Below are positions 10,623 to 22,022 of a DNA stretch of 64,000 nucleotides, one piece after another. The DNA comes from Ipomoea triloba. Lineage: Eukaryota; Streptophyta; Magnoliopsida; Solanales; Convolvulaceae. The notes under the pieces were generated by a model. It was not told where the DNA came from. It ran no database searches and saw nothing but the letters and a program-made list of their open reading frames with translations. The stretch covers positions 14,972,314 through 15,036,313 of the forward strand of contig NC_044916.1 in NCBI RefSeq assembly GCF_003576645.1. Direction: 5' to 3'. Positions within the stretch are counted from its first letter, which is position 1; every line of letters starts with the position of its first letter. The position numbers and the translations under genes were made by a program.

Positions 10623-10980
10623 TCCTAGAAAATGGTAGTGAGAAAAATAATAATAATAAACAAAGCCTTTGTTCAAATGCACCCGTTGGACGCACTTGGA
10701 GTCCACACACGCTTGGCCCAATTTTCTTTCAATTTTCTCTCTCCTTTGCACGGTTCCAATAACCCATGATATGCGGATGAACTCAAATTTTCTCTTTTTT
10801 CATTCTCTCCACTCCATCTGTACAAGCACTCCCAAATATCTATTGCTATGGATGCTCTTAGAGCATCAATATCAGTTGGGATTTTTTCCCTAATTTTGTG
10901 TGCGCCCCAACATCCACATCATCGTCTACTATCTCACTCAATTACAAAAAACTCTTCTCCACGACTCCACATTGGGTCAC

Positions 10981-11034
10981 ACTTGTGTGAGACCGTCTCA
11001 CGGATCCTTATTCGTGAGACGGTCTCACACAAGT
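10981..11034. repeat. Perfect 22-bp inverted repeat (hairpin)
   Basis: Arm acttgtgtgagaccgtctca plus cg (10981-11002) is the exact reverse complement of 11013-11034, separated by 10 nt (gatccttatt). The inner gagac-cgtctc segments are themselves palindromic. Such gagacggtctca hairpins are common end structures of short plant transposable elements, which is the most likely origin. Confidence 0.85.
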
Positions 11035-11039
11035 TTTTG

Positions 11040-12500
11040 CCCTCCACATTAGTTTAAAGTTATTTTTTTCAGTTTTCAGTGGACCCACCATTTTCTATTC
11101 TATATTTTAATTATTTCTTTATTTATTTGAATTATAAATTTATAATTATAAAAATTAATTAAAATAAACACACCTACATTTAATTAAAATGATAATTACA
11201 AACATTTAAATTAATTTTTTCGTTGTGGCTTTTTTTATTTTAATCATTTTAAATTTTAATTATAATTAAATTAATTAAAAGTAAATTCAAAAATATTAAA
11301 TTTGGTATTTTATTAACAAATTGAAACAAAAATAATAAAACAATAAAAAACAAACAAATTAAATGAAAAAAAAAAAAAGAGCGTGAAAAACAAAACATAA
11401 ACAAAACCAAAAGAAAAAAAAAAATCAATGAAGACTCTCAATCGCCCATGCGGCCCGCCTCTGTTTTTTATTTTTTATTTTGCTTTTTGTCTGACAAAAA
11501 CCTATTGTTTTCAGGGATACAATTTTGCCAAAAAATGGGTACTACATCAGTTACCAACTTCACTATTAATTTTTTACTGTTCCAATATTTGAGAAAAAAA
11601 ACACTAATAGAGATGCTCCTAGATTTATAGGTAATAGTTAACTTTTAGTTATTTTTTATTAGAATATCCACTTTAATTATAGTATTATTGTGATATGATC
11701 ACTTTTAGTTATTCGTCAACAAAATCGTTGAAATAACGTTTAATAAAAGTGTATTTTAATTTTTTTTTACAAAGTGGGTTAACCCGCTATAATTTTTTTT
11801 TAATCTTTTTGAAAAAATTCATATTCGAAGATCGAAATATCATTGTATTAAGGGAATTTAAACAATTTTGTTGATATATGATCAAAAATAGTCATGTTAC
11901 AATAATACTAAGACCAAAGGAGATACTCTGAACAAAAAAAAATGACTAAAAGTGGAATAACACGTATAAATCTACGATCATTATTGTGTAAAACATGGTC
12001 CACACAGCTGTGTGGGCCATACTATCAAATAATGTACTTTTAGTATATTAAAATATACTTTTTGTTTTCTCAATATATATATATATATATATACTTTTTG
12101 TTATGGTCCACAACACTGTGTGGAATAATTTGCCATAAATCTAGAATCAAAAATATAATTAAGTCTTTATCCAATTATTGAAATATATTTATCAAATAAT
12201 TTAAAAATGTTTTTTAGCACGATTTTATCACTATTTTTGTTTAGGTGATGAGGGAAATAATGCAGTCATCATACGAGATGTACGGGATAAACCATGTAAA
12301 CGAGTTTAGGTTGTCCATAGCAGCTCAAATAAAAAAGGTTGGAATTTAAACTCGTGACTTTGTTGTAACAAGTTTGTATCTTACCAATTATTATTATTAT
12401 GAAAAAATATTTGATACACCGTCGATGTATAAATGTTAATATGTTATACACCGGCGGTGAATGAGGTGATGTCACCTCATTAAAAAAAATAAAGTCAATA
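11040..12500. other. AT-rich intergenic stretch
   Basis: Very AT-rich, no coding signal. Contains an (AT)n microsatellite at about 12073-12093. The phrases catggtccacacagctgtgtggg (11995-12017) and tatggtccacaacactgtgtgg (12102-12123) are repeats of each other. A tRNA-like phrase around 12340-12355 is too degraded to call. Confidence 0.5.
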
Positions 12501-12610
12501 TTGATCAGGCCATGTAGCTAATACAGCCTCTATTGAGATTTAGTCTCATGATCTCTCATATGGGAGAATCACTACATACCATTTGAACACAAAGTGCTTG
12601 ACAAACATGT
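12500..12610 (-). mobile_element. Degenerate tRNA-related SINE remnant
   Basis: On the minus strand the order TTCAAATGGTATGTAGTG, CATATGAGAGATCATGAG, ACTAAATCTC resembles the A box, the spacer with a 'gaggtcatgag' motif, and the B box of a plant tRNA-derived SINE. The B box is mutated and no ends are clear. Confidence 0.4.
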
Positions 12611-12864
12611 TTCGAAGTATAAATTCATAAACTTAAACAACAAAATTAATAAGGATTCATCCAAAACAACAAAATTTGAGCTCAAACTCATTTATTTACT
12701 ATATAATCAAATTAAATATAAATAAATTTTAATTTCAATTGTTTAACAAATATATTGATTTCATTGATCAAATTCCTTTGAGATTTTGTCTTTATGAGCT
12801 CAATGAAATCGAGCACTACTAGGAGAAATAGGCACATGATTATGACCTCTAGTAAATTAGATAT

Positions 12865-13910
12865 GAGTTTTTTTCCAAAATGATCCATCGACTATTACTT
12901 ATTCTCAATTTTGCATTTCGACTTTCAATTGCACCAAATGTGGTCCTTCAATTTTCAAAAACTCATCCAATTCAGTCCTCTGTTACATATTCCGTCTAAT
13001 CAGTGTTAAAATGGAGGACATTTTCATCCGTTTACCTATTGACGCCTAATATACAATGAGAAATAGTTGAGTGACCATTTTGAGAAAACTTCTTTTATTT
13101 ATTTCATTTTTATTTGTTTTTAATTTTTTAGACTCTATCAAATTAGAATTTTGTAGATTTTTTTTTCTCACAAATATAAATAGTTAAACTCACATAATCC
13201 AACCTCAAAATTTTTAACTTTCTCTATAGACTATCTCTCTATCTAAACATACAAACTTTTCGTCTATTCCTATCAAGTTTTACAATAAGTTTCGTAAATT
13301 TCATAAATACGCATATACTTTTTATTTTTATCTTTTTATGTTCATAGACAATCAATCACTGTGTATCACATTAGATATTATTTGTATCATTGAAAATAAC
13401 ATTCTTATTTTTTTTCGAGCTTAGACACCCAAAGAGTGTAAAATGTATGGAAAATGATAGACCGAAAGGTAAATTTTTCTAGTAAACTTCAATTCTTGGC
13501 TGATTCGAAGAGTAAAATCTCGTATATGACCGGAAAGTAAGTTTACTTCTCAGTCACATGGCCGATGGCGCACTTCTAAGTCAGATAGGTGCTTCTGAAA
13601 TTTCTCGGAACTGATAAGTATGCTTCACCTCTTAATCAATGGCAAAATGTTGGAAAACTTAACAAACCAAATACAAAAATAATTAGCATAAAACAGACAA
13701 TCCTAAATCTAAAGCCTCATTCTTTATCACAATTACAAGTTCTTGCCATTTTGAAGTTAGTTTGTATTTTATATATGAATGTTAATAAAATTAAATTTGA
13801 CAGCGAAATGTTTTTACCAAGGTATGTAAAAAAATAATGTTATTTTCAACGATAAAAATAATATTTAATGTGATACATAGTAATTGATTGTCTATTAAAC
13901 TTCTAGTATG

Positions 13911-13964
<54 letters not shown>

Positions 13965-14452
13965 ATATGAGTATTTATAAAAGTTACAAAACTTATTGTA
14001 AAACTTGATAGGGATAGAGGAAAAGTTTTATGTTTAGACAGAGGGAAAAAGTTTGTAGAAAAAGTTTAAAATTTTGAGGTTGTTTGGATTATGCAATTTT
14101 AAGTTTTTAACTATTTATATTTGTAAGAAAAAATGTATAAAAATTCTAATTTGATAAAGTCTAAGAAAATGAAAATAAACAAAAATGAAATGAATAAAAG
14201 ATTTTTTTTTTCCCAAAATGGTCTCTCGACTATTCCCAAAAGGATCCATCGACTATTTCTCAATGTATATTAGGTATAAAATAGGTAAACGGACGAAAAT
14301 ACCCTCCATTTTAACACTAGTTAGACGGAATATGTAACGGGGGACTAAATTTGGTGCAATTGAAAGTCAAGGGACCACATTTGGTGCAATTGAAAGTCGA
14401 AATGCAAAATTGAGAATGGGCAATAGTCAAGGGACCTTTTTGGAAAAAACTC
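12865..14452. mobile_element. Mutator-like (MULE) non-autonomous element with very long TIRs
   Basis: A 9-bp duplication, attagatat, flanks the element exactly (12856-12864 and 14453-14461), the target-site size of the Mutator superfamily. The termini are gagttttttccaaaa and its complement. The left arm (12865 to about 13407) is the imperfect reverse complement of the right arm (about 13842 to 14452). Matching landmarks include ccatcgactatt, atccgtttacctatt, catttcatttttatttg, tatccctatcaagttttac-type blocks and tgatacatagtaattgattgtc. The right arm contains an (AT)n expansion at 13915-13960. The ~430-bp interior (13408-13841) has no recognisable transposase; an 82-codon ORF at 13589-13837 is not convincing. 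The transcript would fold into a hairpin of about 0.5 kb. Confidence 0.85.
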
Positions 14453-14616
14453 ATTAGATATTATCCATTTGCATTCACCTTTTTATAGACACATAAATCA
14501 TGGCTTTGCTTATCATGCGTGTTTCATTAGGTGGAGGCTTTTTCTTAATCTCATCATTTCTAAATATCATGGTAACCTTGTTTTGAACAAACAAACTCTT
14601 GTTCAATAACCATTTG

Positions 14617-14730
14617 ATTCTTTCGAAACTTTAATATGTGGCTTTTGCAAATTCCAAATCCTTAATGTTTTGTATTCTTTCGAAACTTTAATATGTGGCT
14701 TTTGCAAATTCCAAATCCTTAATGTTTTGT
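14617..14730. repeat. 57-bp perfect or near-perfect tandem duplication
   Basis: Unit attctttcgaaactttaata... (14617-14673) is repeated directly at 14674-14730 with no difference that I could see. Probably a recent replication slip. No coding content. Confidence 0.9.
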
Positions 14731-14938
14731 ATAATTAGTATAGCACATTAAAGCATTGTCTAGTGATTGAAACTCCATTCCAATACATAATTCTATTGTC
14801 TCATTATTCACATCATTCTTCGCATTCTCATTGACATTATATTTTGTTCAATCTCACTTATATTAAATTCACCATTATTTTTCCTCTTAAATTCACCATT
14901 ATTCACCAATTTGTCATGATTGAATTGCTTTCAGTCAA

Positions 14939-16250
14939 TGTTGGTCCCGTTTGGGTGCTGAAAAGTTTAGGGGGGGGGGGAGTGAATAGATTTTTCAAAC
15001 AAATTAAAAAATTATAACACTTTGTAAAAAATAACTCTAAGTAAATTAGACTTAAGCAAATCTTACTTAGAGTGCATAGCGGAATAAATGTACGTAAAGG
15101 CTCTGTTTGGCAGAGCTTATCTAGGAGCTTATAACTTATTTTAATCTATTAATAAGCTATAAGTTCTATTTGGTAATGTTCTCAAAATAAGCTATTAGCT
15201 TAAAATAAGAGCTTATTTTGAAAAGCTATCTAAAAGCTACTTTAGATAGCTTTTCAAAAATAAGCTATTAGCTTTTTAACCTTTTTCCATCTTTATCCTT
15301 ATTATTTTAAATAAATGACATCCTTTACCCACCCAATTAAAACCCTTTTGGCATTTTCTCTTCAATATGTTTGGTTGTAATTTCAATTTGACATTTGTTT
15401 TTTGAACATTAATTTTTGTATGAACTAATCTTATGGATTATAAACATTTTGATTTACTTTATATATTTTCAAATATATGTTCTTACTTTATATTTTATTA
15501 AAATATATTGATTTCATTATTTTATATTTTAATATATAAACAAACCTATTTAAATTTAAATTGTATGAACATGTCCTTTTTAGTCTTTTTTTACATTTAT
15601 CGGCTTATCAAAAAACTAATTTTACCAAACACTTTTAAGCATAACAGCTAGCTTAACAACTCTTCAGATTTCAGCTCCGAGCTTATAGCTTTTTAGTTTT
15701 TAGCTACTTTTCAGCTTTCAGCTATCTTTACAGCTAGGTTTGTCAAACATAACCAAAGTGTTATATTAAAAAATGAAGTGTTAGTGAAGTAATTAATGCA
15801 TGCAATACGATAGAAATGTATCTATATTGTTTGTGAGAGCAGAGATCATACATGCAAAGTGAAGTATACGTGAGAGCAGTAAATAAATGAGAAAGAGAGA
15901 ATTTTATTGTGGTTCAAATGTGATGTAACCTTTCTACTCTATTCTACTCCTATCTCCAGGAAGAATTCACTATTTCAATCACCGAGATACAATAGTGAAC
16001 AACCAATACTAGTTCACTAACTCACCAATTCTACAACACGAGTGCTTTTGCACAAAGTCTGCACTCCTTAGGGTTTTCACAAGTTCCTCTTGTTAATCTT
16101 ACATCTATCTACACTATAGAACTTTGATACAATAAAATAAATTTTCTTTTCTCTCTAGCTAGAGACTTTGAGAAGTATTAGTCTCTTTTCTAGATATTTC
16201 GATGAAGAAATTTGAACTTGAAGATTTCCTACTTTTTCAATGATAAAGTA
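14939..16250 (-). repeat. Sirevirus-like copia LTR remnant, copy 1
   Basis: Begins TGTTGGTCCC followed by a G-run and gtgaatagat, tttcaaaca, attataacac, which match in order the start of the LTR at 18043. Further shared blocks include tgcatgcaatacg, atagtggttc-like tttattgtggttc, and caatcaccgagatacaatagtg. Orientation is minus, by comparison with the 18043 copy. The right boundary is not defined; similarity fades near 16250 and no CCTAACA end was found, so it is truncated or rearranged. A MITE is inserted at 15100-15754. Confidence 0.6.
15100..15754. mobile_element. MITE inserted in the LTR remnant
   Basis: Left end gctctgtttggcagagctta, right end agctaggtttgtcaaacataacc, imperfectly inverted. 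The insertion splits the LTR phrase 'acgtaaag/tgttat', which is continuous at the other copy as 'acggtaaagtgctat'; aaag is duplicated on both sides (15096-15099, 15755-15758). The interior is rich in agctta/taagct phrases that can pair. Superfamily uncertain, since a 4-bp duplication is not diagnostic. Confidence 0.7.
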
Positions 16251-18042
16251 TGGATCTACCTTTATTCTGTGATATATATTTTAAATGATAACTATAGCTA
16301 TTTTATTTGACTTATAACATGTTTATTATGGTAATAATATTGATTATTATGCATAACATGTTCATTAAGTCTTAATTATTACTAACTACCAGATTTTGTT
16401 AATGGTATTCATTGTTGGTAATAATATTAAGTTTGGATCTATTTCAGTACTAGACCATTTTTCATCCATGACTATAGCTCTTTTGGGCCATTAAGAATCA
16501 TATGCCTAATTTGAGCAATTAAGTGTTATAATTATTGTATTGGCTTGTTTATGAGTCATTAAGGAATTAAGGATTATAATTGTTATTTTGGCCATTAAGA
16601 ATTATAACTATTGTTTAAGTTAATTGATCTATCAATAGTTTCAGGGCCTTAATAATAATATTGATTCCTTAAATAATATAGTAAGCAATATAGTTGGTAT
16701 ATTGCCTTTACAATGGTAATTTGATTATTATCCTAATTTTTGTCTCCCTAAAAAATATTATAGTCTTGGTTAATTATTATGCGGTGATATGAGATTGGCA
16801 TTAGGCATCCCTTTAATTATAGCTTTGCCTTTATTATAGTTAATTGGCAATATTTTGTTACTGTTATTAAGTTTAGGGGCTAATCTCATTAATTACCGTT
16901 CATAATAATAATTATTTCTTGGTAATCTATTATGTTTGGAAAGATTACCTATTTGGTGATTATTGATAATGGTAATTAAGTCCTACAATTAAATCGTTAA
17001 GTATCATTGGACGCTGCATCGAGGTTACTAGTAATGAAGATGAAGGGAATTGTAGCACTATGTGGATGCGGTTTGCATCATTAAGGTAAGTCATTAAGTT
17101 TTTTTTATCATTATTTTTTTGGCAATTAGTGCTACAGTTATAGTTAAATGCTATAATTTGAAATTGCCACACTTTATTTCTTTAAGGAAAATGAAAACAT
17201 TAAAGAAGTTGTATTACCAATTTACCATACTTTGGTTGTTATTATTAAATGTTAATGGTGATTATAAAGTTACTTATTACCATTACTACTTTAATGTTAA
17301 CATTATTATTATGATTTTATTTATGAATCCTGAACTGTTTCTAATTATGTTTATGTGGCAATGCTTCAGATATGAATATTTCTTGGCAACTAACTATTGC
17401 TATTATTGTACAATTTATTTTATAATTCATTTAGTCTTTGAATTATGATTAATGTTATTGCCCATATTTGGTTATGTATGATTCATACTCTTTGGATTGT
17501 TTCATGCATTTGATCACATTAAATGCATAATATTAGGTTTAATTATACAATTATGGTTTGTGAGATTTTGATTTACAAATGACAACATATCCTTTTGGTT
17601 TGATATTGTTAAAATTTGTAAATTCAGTTTATTTCTCATAAATTTGATCTTTATGCACTAAACATTTTACCACGGGCTTAAAGTTTGAAATTTCAAAGTA
17701 TATATCCATTATGTCATTATTAAAAATGTTGGGTCTCTTTGATTTAGACTCATATTAGTGTTTGGATATTAATTATATACTTTGAAAGCTCATATTGTAA
17801 ATTGTTTTAAATTATGCAATTTGTTTGGAATATATATATATGAGTTTAATGTTTAATTTTATGCATATTTGTCCCAAGCATAATATTTTGTTTTCAAATT
17901 ATGCAATTTTATTAGGCCTTAGCAATGCATAAATTTAGGATGGAATTATATTAGTTCCTAATTTAGTTAGACTTATGCATAAACTTTAGTTGCGGTGGGG
18001 CCTGAATTTAAACACATTTAGTTTGTTAATTTAGTTCACCGT
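16251..18042. other. AT-rich spacer
   Basis: No gene supported. Rich in repeated short phrases such as attaagaattataactattg and ttaattattg. The 109-codon ORF at 17119-17448 has the I/Y/F/L composition of translated AT-rich DNA and no recognised domain. Confidence 0.5.
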
Positions 18043-18934
18043 TGTTGGTCCCCATAGGGTGGAAAAAGTCTAGAGGGGGGTGAATAGACTTTTCAAACAA
18101 TTCAAAATATTATAACACTTTTAACAGAAGTAATTCAAGTGAATAAATTCAACTTGAATTGCACAACGGAAATAACGATACGGTAAAGTGCTATAAGATA
18201 ATCAGCGTAAATATGAAGAGATAATCTGCATGCAATACGTTAGAAACACTTAGAATATATCAAATAATAAGTGTATGAAGTTTGGTGCACATGCATACGT
18301 GGGATCATGCAAACCCAGATGTGTAATCTCACTTACACGTATGAAGGGTTGTGAAATATGTAGCAAGATAAAGGATATGTCAGGATAAGAATATATCTTG
18401 CATGCAAAAGAGCTTTCACACCAACCCAAATGATAAGATAAATATGATATGAATAGTAAATGGGTTAGCTCAGATCAGTTTGCAAAAAGTAAAGCTACTG
18501 CAGGTAAAGTAAAGAGACATAGAGATTTATAGTGGTTCGGAGATGGTGTAATTCTCCTACTCCACTTCTTCCTTTAACTCCAAGGAAGGTTTCCACTATC
18601 TTCAATCACCCAGATACAATAGTGAAACTCCAAGTGCTACACAAGCACTTCTCCGAGTGTTTTGCACAAAGCTACACTCCAACCCGAACGTCTCGCACAA
18701 AGCTACGTTCCCGAGCGTCTCGCACCCAGCTACGCTCCTACAACCAAGTGTCTCGCACAAAGCTACACTCAATTTTCTACACTCAGTAGAAATGGGTTTC
18801 ACAAAGAAAATATTTTTGTTCTATCTTCTCAGACTTGTATTTTCACGTTTGTAGCTCAAGAACTTGTTATTCTCTTGTTTTGCAATACTTCGTATTTTAT
18901 CTCATAAATTGATTCGCAAGTTCATATCTTCACC

Positions 18935-21863
18935 TGTAACACCCCGGCTCGGCTATACCGTACATCCGGAGTAGTTACCGCCACACCTAGACTAAACCCA
19001 GCCAAGACCAGACAGAGTTCACTCTAGGTGCACAGGCTAACAAGAAAACTATTTCACATCATCATCATCATTACCCAACATATCTTCATACATATATATA
19101 TAGGTGAGCAAAAGGGGTAGCTACACTAACTACCAGAATATATACAAGAGTTTAATTACAACTTACTAGCCAGCTAAGTTCATCATGGCTACAAAAGATA
19201 CATGTACACAAAAAAAGGGTTCCTCCCATAACCTTTCTAATCAGTCATCCTCTTCTAAGGGGCGGTACTCCGGTTCGGAGTACGTCCCCCATACAAGATG
19301 CCAGTTGCCCGCAACCCAGGTGAGATGATCCAGGAAGTAACTAGGAGTGTACATCATGGACCACTCATCCCAATGTTCCGAAGGAGCGAGATTCCACGGA
19401 CAGGGATAAAAGACAACAAATTCTAAGGGATCACTCCCTTCCAACACCTCTACCGGAAAAGACCCAAACCTAGACCTGGCCCCATCCAGAAAATTTGGCT
19501 GGCTACTGCGAACCGGGATACGAGAGGGTGTAGTTGGGTAAGTCGGAGGAGGACTATACGGTGGGGAAGGAATAGCAGGAACATAAGCCGGAGCTGGAGA
19601 GTCAGGAGCGAATCCAGGAGCATACGGGTCGACATCAACTAAGTACTGTACATAATCATCATGATCGTAGATAGGGAACTCCAACTCGGAAGGATCCGAG
19701 TCAGGTGGGCTACACGAGCCTACCCTAGACATCTGTTAAGAACACAACGAAGTGTAGTTAGCACGACGGCTAAGTAAGGAAATCCATTTGTCACTTAAAA
19801 GTAGACAAAGGTTTGAAAACATAGATAATCTAAAAGCTTTATAAAGTTTTACCATGATTTGAAAATCTGCCTGTAACGAAACGATTTATAGATAGTATAA
19901 TAGCGTATAAACGTTAAATCATATAAAGCTTTTCTCAAATAAGAATGAAGTCATAACTTGCCACTCAAAATAATTTTCATGCCCTTTTCAGACAAGTTTG
20001 CAAAATTTCACATTTCCAGGAATTTCATCATTTGCAAATAGAACCGCAGCTCTAATATTTATAATAATCTGAACCGCAGCTCAGAGTAACAATAATTTTC
20101 ATACTCAAAAATTTTCCACTTAGTTTCCCCTGAGTAAGCACTTTGAACATTTCTCAATTCTCCTTCTCAAACATTGGGCAGTGGCATTTCCCTGCCTTCC
20201 CGTCGGTCTCCTTATCCCAACCTAGGGCCATGGCACTCCAGCCCTCCCATAGGTCCAACCTTATTCCAACCCCGGGCCGTGGCGTTTAAGCCTTCCCGAA
20301 GGTCCCCACCTTATTCCAGAAACTAAGGGTTTGAAAACATTTTTCTTTTTCTTTCCTGGAATCAAATAGTATTTTCAAAATAATTTATTTCATCCAAATA
20401 TGGTTGTGACATCCCAAAATTTCGTCACTAGTTTTGTTACAAAAAAAAATATTTTTGTCAAAATTGATTTTGACAGTTTCTGTCCAGAAATTACAGTTTT
20501 GCGCAGTCCGAAAGATTGAGCCGGTAAAAATAGTTCCCGAACTCTTTTTCACTTGAAATTTTTATGGTAGAACCCTAACTCATAGTACTTGATGTTCATA
20601 AAAAGTTTTGGTCACCTAGGTTCACGAATTTACACAGAAAATTCCATTTTTGCCCTTGGCAGTGCGCTGTCCAGCATTTTTCCTTCTCTGGACCAGTTTT
20701 GGGAAAAATTCCGAAAACCATACTTATACTACTCCAAAAATTATGAAAGTTTATATGCGGCTTCTACACTTATAGAACTACATGTATAAAAAAAATTGGA
20801 CCAAAATAATTTACCGATTTTTCCCAGAAATTCACGGAAGTTACTGACAGAAATCTGTCCTGATTTCCTTTCTCTATTTCCACAAGTATAAGCTTATATA
20901 GACATAAATACAACATATACAAGCATATCCAAGCTATGAACTTGTATACGAAAATATTCCCAAAGCTCCAAAAACACCATATTTCAACTAAAATCAATTA
21001 TCCAAATTCAAGTGACTAATTCCAACTTAAGGGAATTCCTTACCTCACAAGTGTGTAATATCACCGTAAAAGTAGTCTTGAACCTTTATCCCCAAGTTTC
21101 ACCGAAAAACCCTAGGTAGAATACACCACCATAACAACATATTTAAGAAATCTTTACCTACAATCAAGTTCTAGGGAAGAAATCAAGACTTTTTAACCGA
21201 ATAAATCCGAAATCTTACCGAACATAGTTGGAAGCTTGTGTCAAGCATTGGCTATGGTAGTTAATGTGAGGAAAATGGGATGGAAGTGGCACACTCTCTT
21301 CCTCTTTTGAAGATTTCGGCCAAGGAAGAAAAGAAGAGAGCAAGGGAATAAATCATGCTTTGGTAGACTTCTGTACTTTGAGGTAGGAATGTTTTTCATG
21401 GGGAAGAATTAAAATAGAATAAAAAATGAGTGTATTTTTAAACTTATCAGTTGGGGTCCAAACAGATAAAGTTTCGGTAGAAAATAATCTGGATAGAATA
21501 ATTCTCGAAACCAAAAATTTATTCCAGACTAACCCTCAAAATTGGGCTAGGTTCGGTACACCGCGAAATTTTAGCGATGTACGATCAAAATAAATTTTCG
21601 CTGCTATGGGCTGATTTAATTGAATAGGAAGTTCAAGAATAATAATATGGTGTCTAATAATCCATTTCCTAGGATAATCGGGTCCGAATACCAGCTCCTA
21701 AAATTTTACGGTTCGTGACCGGCACGAACGATCGCAACTTAATAACAACTATACTTCCTTAAAAAAAATTATTTTGAAGCATCGGTCACTTATCTTATGA
21801 ATGTCATAGCTTAAAGGCATATTTTCTGAACCTCAAACTTATCGAAATAGACGAGGGGTTACA
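18935..21863 (-). repeat. Tekay 3' LTR (2,929 bp)
   Basis: Left LTR of the chromovirus, ending acgaggggttaca at 21863 beside the polypurine tract. It contains the 163-codon ORF (19241-19732) and a pair of gaaccgcagct phrases near 20040-20080. Segment 21109-21450 is strongly unlike the other LTR. Confidence 0.95.
19241..19732 (-). CDS. LTR-encoded proline-rich ORF, copy in 3' LTR
   Basis: 163 codons, ATG at 19732, on the same strand as gag-pol. The protein is identical to the ORF at 27366-27857. It is acidic and proline-rich: SCSPPDSDPSELEF near the N-terminus, a PAPAYVPAIPSPPYSPPP block at about residues 46-63, an aromatic-rich second half with YPCPWNLAP and DEWSMMYTP, and a C-terminus EYRPLEEDD. 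No signal peptide, membrane segment or known catalytic motif. Function unknown. Being part of the LTR it is duplicated automatically at each integration, so identity between copies does not by itself prove selection. Confidence 0.5.
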   Translation of the reverse strand: MSRVGSCSPPDSDPSELEFPIYDHDDYVQYLVDVDPYAPGFAPDSPAPAYVPAIPSPPYSPPPTYPTTPSRIPVRSSQPNFLDGARSRFGSFPVEVLEGSDPLEFVVFYPCPWNLAPSEHWDEWSMMYTPSYFLDHLTWVAGNWHLVWGTYSEPEYRPLEEDD

Positions 21864-21882
21864 GTCTACCCTCCTTAAAAAG
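21864..21882 (-). other. Polypurine tract of the Tekay element
   Basis: Minus-strand CTTTTTAAGGAGGGTAGAC lies directly upstream of the 3' LTR start, the primer site for plus-strand DNA synthesis. The preceding GGGGACGAAACT phrase is typical of Tekay/Del 3' ends. Confidence 0.85.
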
Positions 21883-22022
21883 AGTTTCGTCCCCGAAACT
21901 TCCTTCTTATACTCCACGGTCTCAAATAGATTACTGCTTACCTTCGCTTACACATAATAAAATCTTAGTATGCCTAATCTTAGTACACAAATTTATTTAA
22001 GCATATAGCAAGTAAATCGATC

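Noticed and set aside
13915..13960. Microsatellites as CRISPR or telomeric arrays
   Set aside because: Pure (AT)n; no spacers and no TTTAGGG repeats.
17119..17448. 109-codon plus-strand ORF
   Set aside because: Composition is that of translated AT-rich spacer; no domain, splice or promoter context.
16251..18042. Sequence between the two Sirevirus-like LTRs as the interior of one element
   Set aside because: Only 1.8 kb, no coding motif, and no primer-binding site next to the LTR edge at 18043; the LTRs are better read as separate insertions.
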